Assembly (NCBI RefSeq): GCF_002863865.1
Contig: NZ_CP022684.1
Coordinates: 4,345,990-4,409,989 of the forward strand
From: Ketobacter alkanivorans
Lineage (GTDB): Bacteria > Pseudomonadota > Gammaproteobacteria > Pseudomonadales > Ketobacteraceae
Length of the DNA stretch: 64,000 bases
Direction: 5' to 3'
The position numbers and the translations under genes are program-made. Positions 50,638 to 58,473 of this stretch are shown piece by piece (the stretch's first letter is position 1; each line of letters begins with the position of its first letter). Under the pieces are notes generated by a model that was not told the origin of the DNA, ran no database searches, and was given only the letters and a program-made list of their open reading frames with translations.

Positions 50638-51081
50638 TCAGCGCGTCAGAGCAGTGCCGTAGGCAATGACTTCCACACAGCCCATACTGTTTTGAATGCC
50701 CTGAGAAATGGGGGAAGTTTCGGTTTTAACGTTGATAATCATATCGGCTCCCTGGGCCTTTGCTGCCTCCTTCATGCGCAGGAGTGCTTCCCGCCGGGCT
50801 CGCTCCAGCAGTGACTCATAAGAGGTCACCGGGCCACCAAACAGGTTGCGTAGGCTGGCTACAAACCGTTTAAAGTAGTCTACCGATATCACCACGCTAC
50901 CGGTTACCAGTGTGGTGCTTGCAGGGATGCTATCCGGTGGGCAGTAGCGAGTACTGAAGATCAGGATATTCTGCAGGCTTCGCTCGCGCTTGCGGATAGA
51001 CTTAAAGTGGCGAGTTTCCGCCAGGCGCCCAAACGTGTATCCCAACACCATCAATACAACAAATATGATCAGTTGATCCAT
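50638..51081 (-). CDS. YbjQ-family (heavy-metal-binding-like) protein with TM anchor
   Basis: 147 residues from ATG 51081. The longer frame to 51171 runs inside the neighbouring gene. An N-terminal hydrophobic helix (LIIFVVLMVLGYTFG) precedes a YbjQ-like domain: ILIFSTRYCPPDS, GSVVISVDYFKRFVASLRNLFGG (described in part), LLERARREALLRM and AKAQGADMIINVKTET. It is paralogous to the gene just upstream. It sits in a 51406-49784 operon with a second YbjQ and an M48 protease. Confidence 0.82.
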   Translation of the reverse strand: MDQLIIFVVLMVLGYTFGRLAETRHFKSIRKRERSLQNILIFSTRYCPPDSIPASTTLVTGSVVISVDYFKRFVASLRNLFGGPVTSYESLLERARREALLRMKEAAKAQGADMIINVKTETSPISQGIQNSMGCVEVIAYGTALTR

Positions 51082-51085
51082 AGCG

Positions 51086-51406
51086 CTATTCGCTCTCCAG
51101 CACCACGGCAGTGCCGTAGGCGAACAGCTCCGCCGCCCCTGCCGTGATCGAAGAAGTCGAAAAGCGCACATTCAGCACCGCGTTGGCACCGATGGCCGCA
51201 GCCTGTGCACACATTCGCTCGACGGCCTCGTCCCGCGCTTCTTGCAGTAACTCGGTGTAGCCTTTCAGCTCGCCGCCAAACAAATTCTTGAAATTGGCCA
51301 TGATGTCGCGGCCAACATGCTTGGCTCGCACGGTATTGCCCTGAACCATTCCCAGATGCCGTGTAACACGCTTGCCTGGAATGGTCTCAATATTGGTCAC
51401 CAGCAT
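51086..51406 (-). CDS. YbjQ-family protein (UPF0145)
   Basis: 106 residues from ATG 51406, preceded by AGGAGG at about 10 bp. A frame opening at 51433 is not needed and YbjQ proteins start here (MLVTNIETIPGKRV). The family core is intact: GNTVRAKHVGRDIMANFKNLFGG (described in part), YTELLQEARDEAVERM and AIGANAVLNVRF. Members form pentamers. Function is unclear. First gene of the minus-strand operon, divergent from tssA. Confidence 0.88.
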   Translation of the reverse strand: MLVTNIETIPGKRVTRHLGMVQGNTVRAKHVGRDIMANFKNLFGGELKGYTELLQEARDEAVERMCAQAAAIGANAVLNVRFSTSSITAGAAELFAYGTAVVLESE

Positions 51407-51482
51407 GGTGAAACGGCCTCCTGATGGCGTCAAAAAACTGAAATAAGCATGCCTGCCTGCAAATCTTTAAACAAGTGAAAAG

Positions 51483-51526
51483 ATTTTCTGAAAAACAGGC
51501 CGGTTTTTTAACGGTCAACCGTCTCT
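51483..51526 (+). promoter_or_regulatory. Element shared by the tssK and tssA promoters, copy 2
   Basis: ATTTTCTG (51483-51490), CCGG with T-run and CGGT, then GTCTCT (51521-51526), 42 bp before tssA, in the same order as at 36642-36687. The sigma-54 GC element (TTGC) is not kept here, so this copy may bind a regulator rather than sigma-54. Confidence 0.35.
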
Positions 51527-51567
51527 ATTTACATAAATCTGCACACTTTGACAGAAACGGAGCCTGA

Positions 51568-53166
51568 ATGAGCCTGCTGACGGCGGAAGAAATCAGCCTA
51601 TTGGCCACGCAACCCATTGCGGGGGATAACCCGGCAGGGGAGAACGTGCGTCTGGAGCTGGCATTTGAAGCGATTGAGCAGGAAATTGCCAAGCTGGATT
51701 CCTTTACGTCAGAAGACCCGGTGCGCTGGAACGATATCACGGCCACCGCTCGCCAGATCCTGCTAGAAGAGTCCAAGGACTTTCTGGTGGCTTGCTTTCT
51801 TACCCGTTCCCTATGCGAGGTGGATTTGCTCGATGGCCTAAATCAGGGCTTGCAGATCGGAAAAGGCATTGCTGATACCTTTTGGGATCATGCTTTCCCC
51901 CCCAAGAAGCGCTTGCGTGGACGCTCCCAGGCATTCGAGTGGTTAGTCGAGAAATGCCATCCCTTATTGGAAGAGTTTAACCCTGGTGCAAATGATCTGG
52001 AACGCATCAAGGCGCTTGAGATTAATTTGGGCGCATTGGATGACTTGCTGTTGGAAAAAATGGCAGAGAATGCGCCAAACATGGCAGAGTTTCGGCAAAC
52101 GTTTCGCCGTATGCGCCAGGGGCTTGAAGTTGAACAGGCAAACAAGCAGCAATCCGCTGCTGCTCCGTCCGGCTCTCAGGCATCCGCAACTCAAGTAAGT
52201 CCGGAGCGGGCTACCCCCAGTATTGCCCCTGTTAGTGGGCCGGCCCAGGTTGCCAGTGATCGAGACCTGATGGCAGTGTATCGCGCCTGTCAGGAGCAGC
52301 TACGTCATGCCAGTCAACATATCGCGTCTAAAAACCCGTTAGATAGCGAGGCCTTCCGCATCAACCGTTTCATAACCTGGTTGGGCGTGAATCAGCTACC
52401 TCCGGCCATGGCTACCAAAACCCAGTTACGACCAGTATCCAAAGAGAAAATGGACGTGCTGAATGCGCTATATCAAGAGAAGCGGTGGCAGGATCTAGTG
52501 GTGGAAATCGAGCAAAGCTTGGTGAAATCACCGTTTTGGATAACCGGACAGCGCATGGTGTGTGAAGCGCTTGAGGAGTTGAATGCAGAAGGCCCTGCGG
52601 ACATGGTTAAACAAAGCGTGCGGAGTTTTGTTAAGCGCTTCCCGGATGTAGTCACACTGACATTTAATGACGACACGCCCTTTGCAGATGACAAAACGCG
52701 CCAGTGGGTACAGGCCCTCGGGCAGTCCAGTGGCGGCAGCGCTGGCTCGGCGTTGGTGATCGATACCTCCGAAATCAGCAAAGACTGGGAGGACGCGTAT
52801 AGACAGGCCCAGGATCTTGCTGGTGAGAAGAAAATGCGAGAAGCACTGGCGCTGTTTCAGAGTGGAGTGTCCTGTTCTACGTCGTTACGGGAACAGGCAC
52901 TGTGGCGTTTTAATCAAGCGCGTTTTTGTTTCGAACAGGGCATGCAGGCGTTGGCCTTGCCATTGTTGGAAAGCCTGGATAACCAGCTCTCCCAACAGGG
53001 AGTGGAGGAGTGGGAACCCCAGGTATCAAAACGGATTCTTGAATTACTGTTGCGCTGTTATCAGCAGAATGAAGTTACAGATGACAGGAATCAAAAGATA
53101 GAAAAGCTGCATGCCCGGTTGTGCAAACTCGATCTGGCGTTGGCATTCGATCTAACCAACCATTAA
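51568..53166 (+). CDS. tssA: T6SS cap/priming protein TssA
   Basis: 532 residues. The N-terminal ImpA domain is clear (PIAGDNPAGENVRLELAFE, then DPVRWNDITATARQILLEESKDF, described in part, and FWDHAFPPKKRLRGR). An Ala/Ser/Pro-rich hinge (about 195-225) leads to a VasJ/VasL-like C-terminal part with helical repeats (AYRQAQDLAGEKKMREAL). TssA recruits sheath and tube subunits and caps the growing tail. First gene of the second T6SS operon. Confidence 0.93.
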   Translation: MSLLTAEEISLLATQPIAGDNPAGENVRLELAFEAIEQEIAKLDSFTSEDPVRWNDITATARQILLEESKDFLVACFLTRSLCEVDLLDGLNQGLQIGKGIADTFWDHAFPPKKRLRGRSQAFEWLVEKCHPLLEEFNPGANDLERIKALEINLGALDDLLLEKMAENAPNMAEFRQTFRRMRQGLEVEQANKQQSAAAPSGSQASATQVSPERATPSIAPVSGPAQVASDRDLMAVYRACQEQLRHASQHIASKNPLDSEAFRINRFITWLGVNQLPPAMATKTQLRPVSKEKMDVLNALYQEKRWQDLVVEIEQSLVKSPFWITGQRMVCEALEELNAEGPADMVKQSVRSFVKRFPDVVTLTFNDDTPFADDKTRQWVQALGQSSGGSAGSALVIDTSEISKDWEDAYRQAQDLAGEKKMREALALFQSGVSCSTSLREQALWRFNQARFCFEQGMQALALPLLESLDNQLSQQGVEEWEPQVSKRILELLLRCYQQNEVTDDRNQKIEKLHARLCKLDLALAFDLTNH

Positions 53167-53205
53167 CCAGAAGTTAATTAACGACTAACCAGGAAAGGAA
53201 ACGTT

Positions 53206-53691
53206 ATGTCTAAAGAGGGTACGGTAGCGCCAAAAGAGCGCATTAACATCAAATATCGCTCAGAACATGGAGGGGCGCAGGAGTCAGTAGAGCTGCCCTT
53301 TAAAATGATGGTTGTGGGCGATTTTACCCAACGCGAAGATGATCGGGTTATTGAGGCACGCAAGCCCATTAATGTTGATAAAGACAACTTTAACGATGTG
53401 CTTCGCAACCAGAAAATCGGCGTGGACATGACCGTTGCAAACCGTCTGTCCGATGAAGAAGGCGCAGAGATGGGGGTCAGCCTTAAGTTTGAGTCTATGA
53501 AAGACTTTAGCCCTGAGAATGTTGCCCGCCAGGTACCAGAGCTGAAAAGCCTGCTGGAATTGCGTGAAGCTTTAGTGGCCCTAAAAGGTCCTCTTGGCAA
53601 CGTGCCTGCTTTCCGCAAAGCGATTGAGAGCATTCTGGAAGACGATGAACAGCGCCAAGTTGTGCTGGGCGAACTGAAAATTGAAGGTTAA
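53206..53691 (+). CDS. tssB: T6SS contractile sheath small subunit TssB
   Basis: 161 residues, typical for TssB/VipA. Motifs are RINIKYRSEHGGAQESVELPFKMMVVGDFT (described in part), RVIEARKPINVDKDNF and VARQVPELKSLLELREAL. The AAGGAA ribosome site is strong. It heterodimerises with TssC to build the sheath. The ClpV that would recycle it is not encoded in this window. Confidence 0.96.
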   Translation: MSKEGTVAPKERINIKYRSEHGGAQESVELPFKMMVVGDFTQREDDRVIEARKPINVDKDNFNDVLRNQKIGVDMTVANRLSDEEGAEMGVSLKFESMKDFSPENVARQVPELKSLLELREALVALKGPLGNVPAFRKAIESILEDDEQRQVVLGELKIEG

Positions 53692-53717
53692 TAAGTTCTA
53701 CTAATCAGGAGAGTATC

Positions 53718-55205
53718 ATGGGCAACCCCGAACGCATGGTACAAAATGGCGAAAACGCGCTGGAAGTTACCGAAGGCTCGTTGCTGGACCAAATTGTATC
53801 CCAAACCCGAATGAACCCAGGCGATGAAGGTTATGATGTCGCCAAACGTGGCGTTGGCGCTTTTATAGCCGAGCTGTTGCGTCCAGAAAACAAAGAAGAG
53901 CGCGTCAATAAAAACCTGATTGACCGAATGATTGATGAGCTGGATGTGCAGCTCAGCGCGCAAATGGATGACATCTTACATAATAAGGATTTCCAGTCCC
54001 TGGAATCTGCGTGGCGTGGCCTGAAGTTGCTGGTAGATCGCACCGATTTTAGCCAGAACATCAAAATCGAAATGTTGAATGCCTCCAAGCAGGATTTGTA
54101 TGACGATTTTGAGGATGCTCCCGATATCACCAAGTCAGGACTCTACAAGCTGGCCTACACGGCGGAATATGGTCAGTTTGGTGGTGAACCGGTTGGGGCT
54201 ATCATATCCAATTACGAATTCAACCCCAGCTCAGCAGACATGAAAGTGGTTCAGAATACCGCTGCCGTTGCGGCGGTTTCTCATGCACCCTTTATTGCTG
54301 CTGCAGGCCCGAAATTTTTCGGGTTGGATGAATTTGAAGGGCTACCAAACCTAAAAGAACTGAGTTCCATATTTGAAGGTCCGCAGTTCGCAAAATGGCG
54401 CAGCTTCCGCGAATCAGAGGATTCAAAATACGTTGGCCTGACCCTGCCACGCTTCTTGTTGCGTTCACCTTATCACCCGGAAGAGAACCCATCCAAAGGT
54501 TTCAACTATACCGAAACCGTAAGTGGATCCCATGAAAACTATTTGTGGGGAAACACCTCATTTGCGTTCGCAACCCGGTTAGCTGAATCGTTCGCAAACT
54601 TCCGCTGGTGCCCCAATATCATCGGGCCACAGAGCGGTGGTGCGGTCGAGGATTTGCCTGTTCATGTGTATGAGTCCATGGGTGAGCTGGAATCCAAGGT
54701 GCCTACCGAAGTTCTGATTTCTGATCGAAAGGAATTTGAACTCTCTGAGGAAGGTTTTATTCCCCTGACCATGCGTAAGGGCAGTGATAACGCGGCGTTC
54801 TTCTCCGCCAACTCCGTACAGAAGGCCAAGTATTTCGGCAACAATGAAGAAGCTAAGGCCAAGGAGCTGAATTTCCGACTCAGCACCCAGTTGCCTTATA
54901 TGTTTATTGTTAACCGGTTGGCGCACTACTTGAAAGTGCTGCAACGGGAGAACATCGGCACCTGGAAAGATCGAGTTGAGCTACAGCGCGAGTTAAATCA
55001 TTGGATCAGTGCCTACGTGGCCGACCAGGAGAACCCCTCTGCTGCAGTTCGCAGTCGACGACCTCTGCGCTCTGCACAAATTGTTGTGGAAGATGTGGAA
55101 GGCCAACCCGGTATTTACCGCGTAGACCTGAAAGTACGTCCCCATTTCAAGTATATGGGCGCGGATTTTGAGCTCTCGTTAGTGGGTAAGTTGGAAAAAT
55201 CCTGA
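53718..55205 (+). CDS. tssC: T6SS contractile sheath large subunit TssC
   Basis: 495 residues, typical for TssC/VipB. Motifs are SLESAWRGLKLLVDRTDF, EFGQFGGEPVGAI-type YGQFGGEPVGAIIS, YVGLTLPRFLLRSPY, EENPSKGFNYTE and DVEGQPGIYRVDLKVRPHF (described in part). It is followed, before tssE, by a hairpin with a T-run that may cut read-through. Confidence 0.96.
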   Translation: MGNPERMVQNGENALEVTEGSLLDQIVSQTRMNPGDEGYDVAKRGVGAFIAELLRPENKEERVNKNLIDRMIDELDVQLSAQMDDILHNKDFQSLESAWRGLKLLVDRTDFSQNIKIEMLNASKQDLYDDFEDAPDITKSGLYKLAYTAEYGQFGGEPVGAIISNYEFNPSSADMKVVQNTAAVAAVSHAPFIAAAGPKFFGLDEFEGLPNLKELSSIFEGPQFAKWRSFRESEDSKYVGLTLPRFLLRSPYHPEENPSKGFNYTETVSGSHENYLWGNTSFAFATRLAESFANFRWCPNIIGPQSGGAVEDLPVHVYESMGELESKVPTEVLISDRKEFELSEEGFIPLTMRKGSDNAAFFSANSVQKAKYFGNNEEAKAKELNFRLSTQLPYMFIVNRLAHYLKVLQRENIGTWKDRVELQRELNHWISAYVADQENPSAAVRSRRPLRSAQIVVEDVEGQPGIYRVDLKVRPHFKYMGADFELSLVGKLEKS

Positions 55206-55211
55206 TGATGC

Positions 55212-55241
55212 AGGCCGATACCTTTTGGGTGTCGGCCTTTT
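55212..55241 (+). terminator. Intra-operon terminator/attenuator between tssC and tssE
   Basis: An 11-bp stem with one G-U pair (55212-55222 with 55228-55238), loop TTTTG, then TTTT. It would lower expression of tssE-tssF-tssG relative to the abundant sheath genes tssB-tssC. Confidence 0.65.
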
Positions 55242-55265
55242 AGCCCACACGTCGAGTTCGAATAT

Positions 55266-55682
55266 ATGAGAAAAGAGCATAGCTTGTTGGATCGGTTGGA
55301 CAACGAAGTCCTCCCGGCCAGTTACACTACCAAGTTTGATTGGAACGCTTTTCTCGATAGTGTGACTTTGAATATTCAGAATATGCTGAATGTTAGGGTG
55401 GGCAGTGTTAAAGCGCTACACCAATTCGGAATGCCGGATTTTAATGACGTAGTGAATCAGTTTCCCGATGCTGTGCTCTATATTCGCAACGCGATACAGC
55501 ATTTTATCGAAGAATACGAACCGCGATTGGAGAGCGTCAGTGTTTATTATGTGCCCGATCCGGATCAGCCCCTACATATGAAGTACGCCATCGAAGGTAC
55601 TTTGCGTTACCAGGAACAGGTTTCCCGAGTAGCATTTGATACTGTGCTGACCGGCTCCGGTCAGGCAACGGTCAGGATATAA
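55266..55682 (+). CDS. tssE: T6SS baseplate protein TssE (gp25-like)
   Basis: 138 residues of the gpW/gp25 family. N-terminal SLLDRLDNEV, core NIQNMLNVRVGSVKALHQFGMPDF (described in part), IRNAIQHFIEEYEPRLESV, ending in LRYQEQVSRVAFDTVL. It nucleates sheath polymerisation at the baseplate. The ribosome site is weak, matching low demand. Confidence 0.94.
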   Translation: MRKEHSLLDRLDNEVLPASYTTKFDWNAFLDSVTLNIQNMLNVRVGSVKALHQFGMPDFNDVVNQFPDAVLYIRNAIQHFIEEYEPRLESVSVYYVPDPDQPLHMKYAIEGTLRYQEQVSRVAFDTVLTGSGQATVRI

Positions 55683-55684
55683 CG

Positions 55685-57472
55685 GTGTCGTTCAACAAAT
55701 ATTTTCATGACGAACTAACCAACATCCGAGAGCTGGGGCGCGAGTTTGCAGAGCGTAATCCAAGATTGGCACCGTTTCTTACGGTGGAAGGCCAGGATCC
55801 GGACGTTGAGCGATTGCTGGAAGGTTTCGCTTTTCTGACTGGCCGATTACGGCAAAAACTGGATGACGAGCTGCCGGAGGTAACTCATTCGCTAATGGCG
55901 TTAATGTGGCCTCACTTTTTACGTCCGATTCCAGCCATGTCGATGCTCCAGTTCACGCCGTTATCCACGCTGTCAGAGAAGCAAACCATTGCAAAAGGTA
56001 TTGAAGTGGAGTCGCGAAGAGTGGATGGCACCGCCTGCGCTTTTCAAACCTGTTACGATGTAGAGCTTTTGCCTCTGGAAGTGTTATCGACACGGCAGCA
56101 CCAAAGGCCATCAGGAGCCAGTGTGTCAGTCTTGATTGGCCTCACGGCTCATGTGTCTTGGCAGGATATCAAACTGGATAAGTTGCCTGTATATCTACAT
56201 GGCGAGGTCCATGTGGCGCAGCTGCTGTATTTATGGTTGTTTCGTTATCTGTCGGCTATCGATGTAGTGGCCCACACCAACGACGGTGATGAGATACTGG
56301 TAACGCGCTTGTCGGAGCAGTCGGTTACGCCGACTGGTTTTGGTGATCATGAGAACCTTCTGCCGGTATCTCCTTATCTATTGAATGGGTACAGGCTCAT
56401 TCAGGAATATTATGCGTTACCTGAAAAATTCCATTTCTTCCAGGTAGAAGACCTGCAGTGCATTCGTGAACGCGCTGCGCGGGATGAGCGGGTTGCAACA
56501 GCGAAATCCATTGAACTGAAATTTCAGTTTGAGCGGGCGCTGGATACCCACGTAAATATCAGCGAGGACAATTTCAGGTTGTTCTGTACGCCGATAGTAA
56601 ATTTGTTCAAGCATGACGCTATCCCGGTGCGGGCAGATCACAAGAAAACGGAATACAGAGTGGTTCCCAGTGGAGAAGACCCGTCCCACTACGAAGTTTT
56701 TGATATTACCAATGTGCAGGGGTGGGGGCATCGGAGCCACCAAAACCAGCTATTCAAACGCTTCGAATCATTTGAGCATTTTGAGACGGCACCAGTCGAT
56801 AACCACAAACGTTATTATCGTGAGCGTCAAAAACCGGCGGTGACGGGTTACGGGCTAGATAGCTATCTCAGCTTTGTTAATCAGTACGAGCATAGCGTAT
56901 TTCCGGAGACTGAAACGGTTTCAATCGACTTAATATGCACAAACCGACATCTGCCAACGTTGCTGGGAGTCGGTGACATTTGTGTAGAAACTGGCAGCAG
57001 TCCTGAGTATGCCACCTTCGAAAACATTACCCATGTCACGCCGTCGTTTGCTCCACCGCTGGATAAAGGCTTCCATTGGCGGCTCATATCTAACATGTCG
57101 CTCAATTACATGTCCCTCACCAATCTAAAGTCATTGAAAGCGGTGTTGTCCACGTACGATTACAAAAGCTACTACGACCGTCAGCAGGCGTTAACCAGTC
57201 AGCATCGGCTCGATGCATTTGATGGAATTCAAGGCGGGTTTGAAGATCGTATCCATCGCGGGTTGCCGGTGCGTGGCCGTAAAACAGTCTTGAGACTGAA
57301 GGAGAGCCACTTCGCCAATGAGGGCGATATGTTCATATTTGCTTCGGTTTTGAATGAGTTTTTTGCATTGAATTGCACAATGAATTGTTTTCATCACCTG
57401 TATGTGCATGGTGTTGAGAATGGCGAGATATATGAATGGAAACCAAAAACCGGCTCGTACCCGCTACTATAA
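55685..57472 (+). CDS. tssF: T6SS baseplate protein TssF
   Basis: 595 residues. The family signature start FNKYFHDELTNIRELGREFAERNP (described in part) and the HSLMALMWPHFLRPIPAMS segment identify TssF. It starts at GTG 55685, two bases after the tssE stop. With TssG it forms the baseplate wedge. Its 3' end overlaps tssG by 37 bp. Confidence 0.95.
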   Translation: MSFNKYFHDELTNIRELGREFAERNPRLAPFLTVEGQDPDVERLLEGFAFLTGRLRQKLDDELPEVTHSLMALMWPHFLRPIPAMSMLQFTPLSTLSEKQTIAKGIEVESRRVDGTACAFQTCYDVELLPLEVLSTRQHQRPSGASVSVLIGLTAHVSWQDIKLDKLPVYLHGEVHVAQLLYLWLFRYLSAIDVVAHTNDGDEILVTRLSEQSVTPTGFGDHENLLPVSPYLLNGYRLIQEYYALPEKFHFFQVEDLQCIRERAARDERVATAKSIELKFQFERALDTHVNISEDNFRLFCTPIVNLFKHDAIPVRADHKKTEYRVVPSGEDPSHYEVFDITNVQGWGHRSHQNQLFKRFESFEHFETAPVDNHKRYYRERQKPAVTGYGLDSYLSFVNQYEHSVFPETETVSIDLICTNRHLPTLLGVGDICVETGSSPEYATFENITHVTPSFAPPLDKGFHWRLISNMSLNYMSLTNLKSLKAVLSTYDYKSYYDRQQALTSQHRLDAFDGIQGGFEDRIHRGLPVRGRKTVLRLKESHFANEGDMFIFASVLNEFFALNCTMNCFHHLYVHGVENGEIYEWKPKTGSYPLL

Positions 57473-58452
57473 ACGGCGAATTGGAGCAGGTTCGGGAGTA
57501 TTCATTCTTCCAATTGAACGCTCTACTACGCCAGTTTTGTGAAATATACAACCAGACAAATGAGCAAGGTTTGGCGTTGCGTTATCGTGCACTGGCAAGC
57601 TTAGGCTTTCCTGCATCTGATATTGAGTCAGGGGGCTGGCTGGGTGAAGCAGACAAGCAATTTATAGAGCTTACCGTCAGTTTTATGGGTTTGTATGGGC
57701 CTGCTTCGCCATTACCTGTGTATTACACCGAGCGTGTGTTGCAGTCATCTGATCCCAGGCACCCAAGCCGGGATTTAATGGATCTCTTCAATCATCGCCT
57801 GATCAGTTTGTTGCAGAATTGTTGGGAAAAGTATCGTTACTACATCCAATACGGTGCGGATGGTGCGGATCACTATTCTCGTTGGCTGTTATCTCTTGCC
57901 GGGTTGGATCAGGCCTTGCTTACTGATCAAGCCACGTTGAAGTGGTATCGATTGCTTCCTTTTGCCGGGTTGTTGGCTAGAGGCAATGGCAGCGCCGATG
58001 TGATCACTAAAGTGATTGCTAATTATTTTAAAATTGCTGTGGTTGAGGTCGAGCCCTGGGTGCCACGTGTTATGGCTGTTCCTGAATGCCAATGCAACGA
58101 AATGGGGAAAACTAACGCTCGGTTGGGTGATGATCTCATCATGGGGGACACCATCCAGGACTCTAGCAGCAAGTTTTTACTGCACCTTAGAAGTTTGAGC
58201 CCTAATCAATACCGATTATTTCTACCGGGAACATCTGGCTTTCGCGAGTTGGTTGAGCTGGTGCAATACCTGATAAAAGGTGCACAGGATTATGACATAT
58301 GTCTGCATCGGAGCAGTTCATTCGATGTGAATATGGACCAATCACAATCCGATATGGCTGAATTGGGCTGGAACCTTACTCTTGGTGATAGAGCCAATCA
58401 GGATACAAACGAACCGACGCGAATATGTGTGTCAGATTATCATTCTATTTAA
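57436..58452 (+). CDS. tssG: T6SS baseplate protein TssG
   Basis: 338 residues. TssG traits are YSFFQLNALLRQFC near the N-terminus, FMGLYGPASPLPVYYTE, FNHRLISLLQNCWEKYRY and LGDDLIMGDTIQDSSSKF. It wraps TssF in the wedge. It overlaps tssF and is followed 21 bp later by the vasH-type regulator, where many systems have clpV instead. Confidence 0.95.
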   Translation: METKNRLVPATINGELEQVREYSFFQLNALLRQFCEIYNQTNEQGLALRYRALASLGFPASDIESGGWLGEADKQFIELTVSFMGLYGPASPLPVYYTERVLQSSDPRHPSRDLMDLFNHRLISLLQNCWEKYRYYIQYGADGADHYSRWLLSLAGLDQALLTDQATLKWYRLLPFAGLLARGNGSADVITKVIANYFKIAVVEVEPWVPRVMAVPECQCNEMGKTNARLGDDLIMGDTIQDSSSKFLLHLRSLSPNQYRLFLPGTSGFRELVELVQYLIKGAQDYDICLHRSSSFDVNMDQSQSDMAELGWNLTLGDRANQDTNEPTRICVSDYHSI

Positions 58453-58473
58453 CCTGCGACTGTCTTTGTATAC

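Noticed and set aside
51483..51526. Sigma-54 promoter before tssA
   Set aside because: The T-run lines up with the tssK site but the TTGC element is missing, so only a shared non-sigma-54 element is reported.
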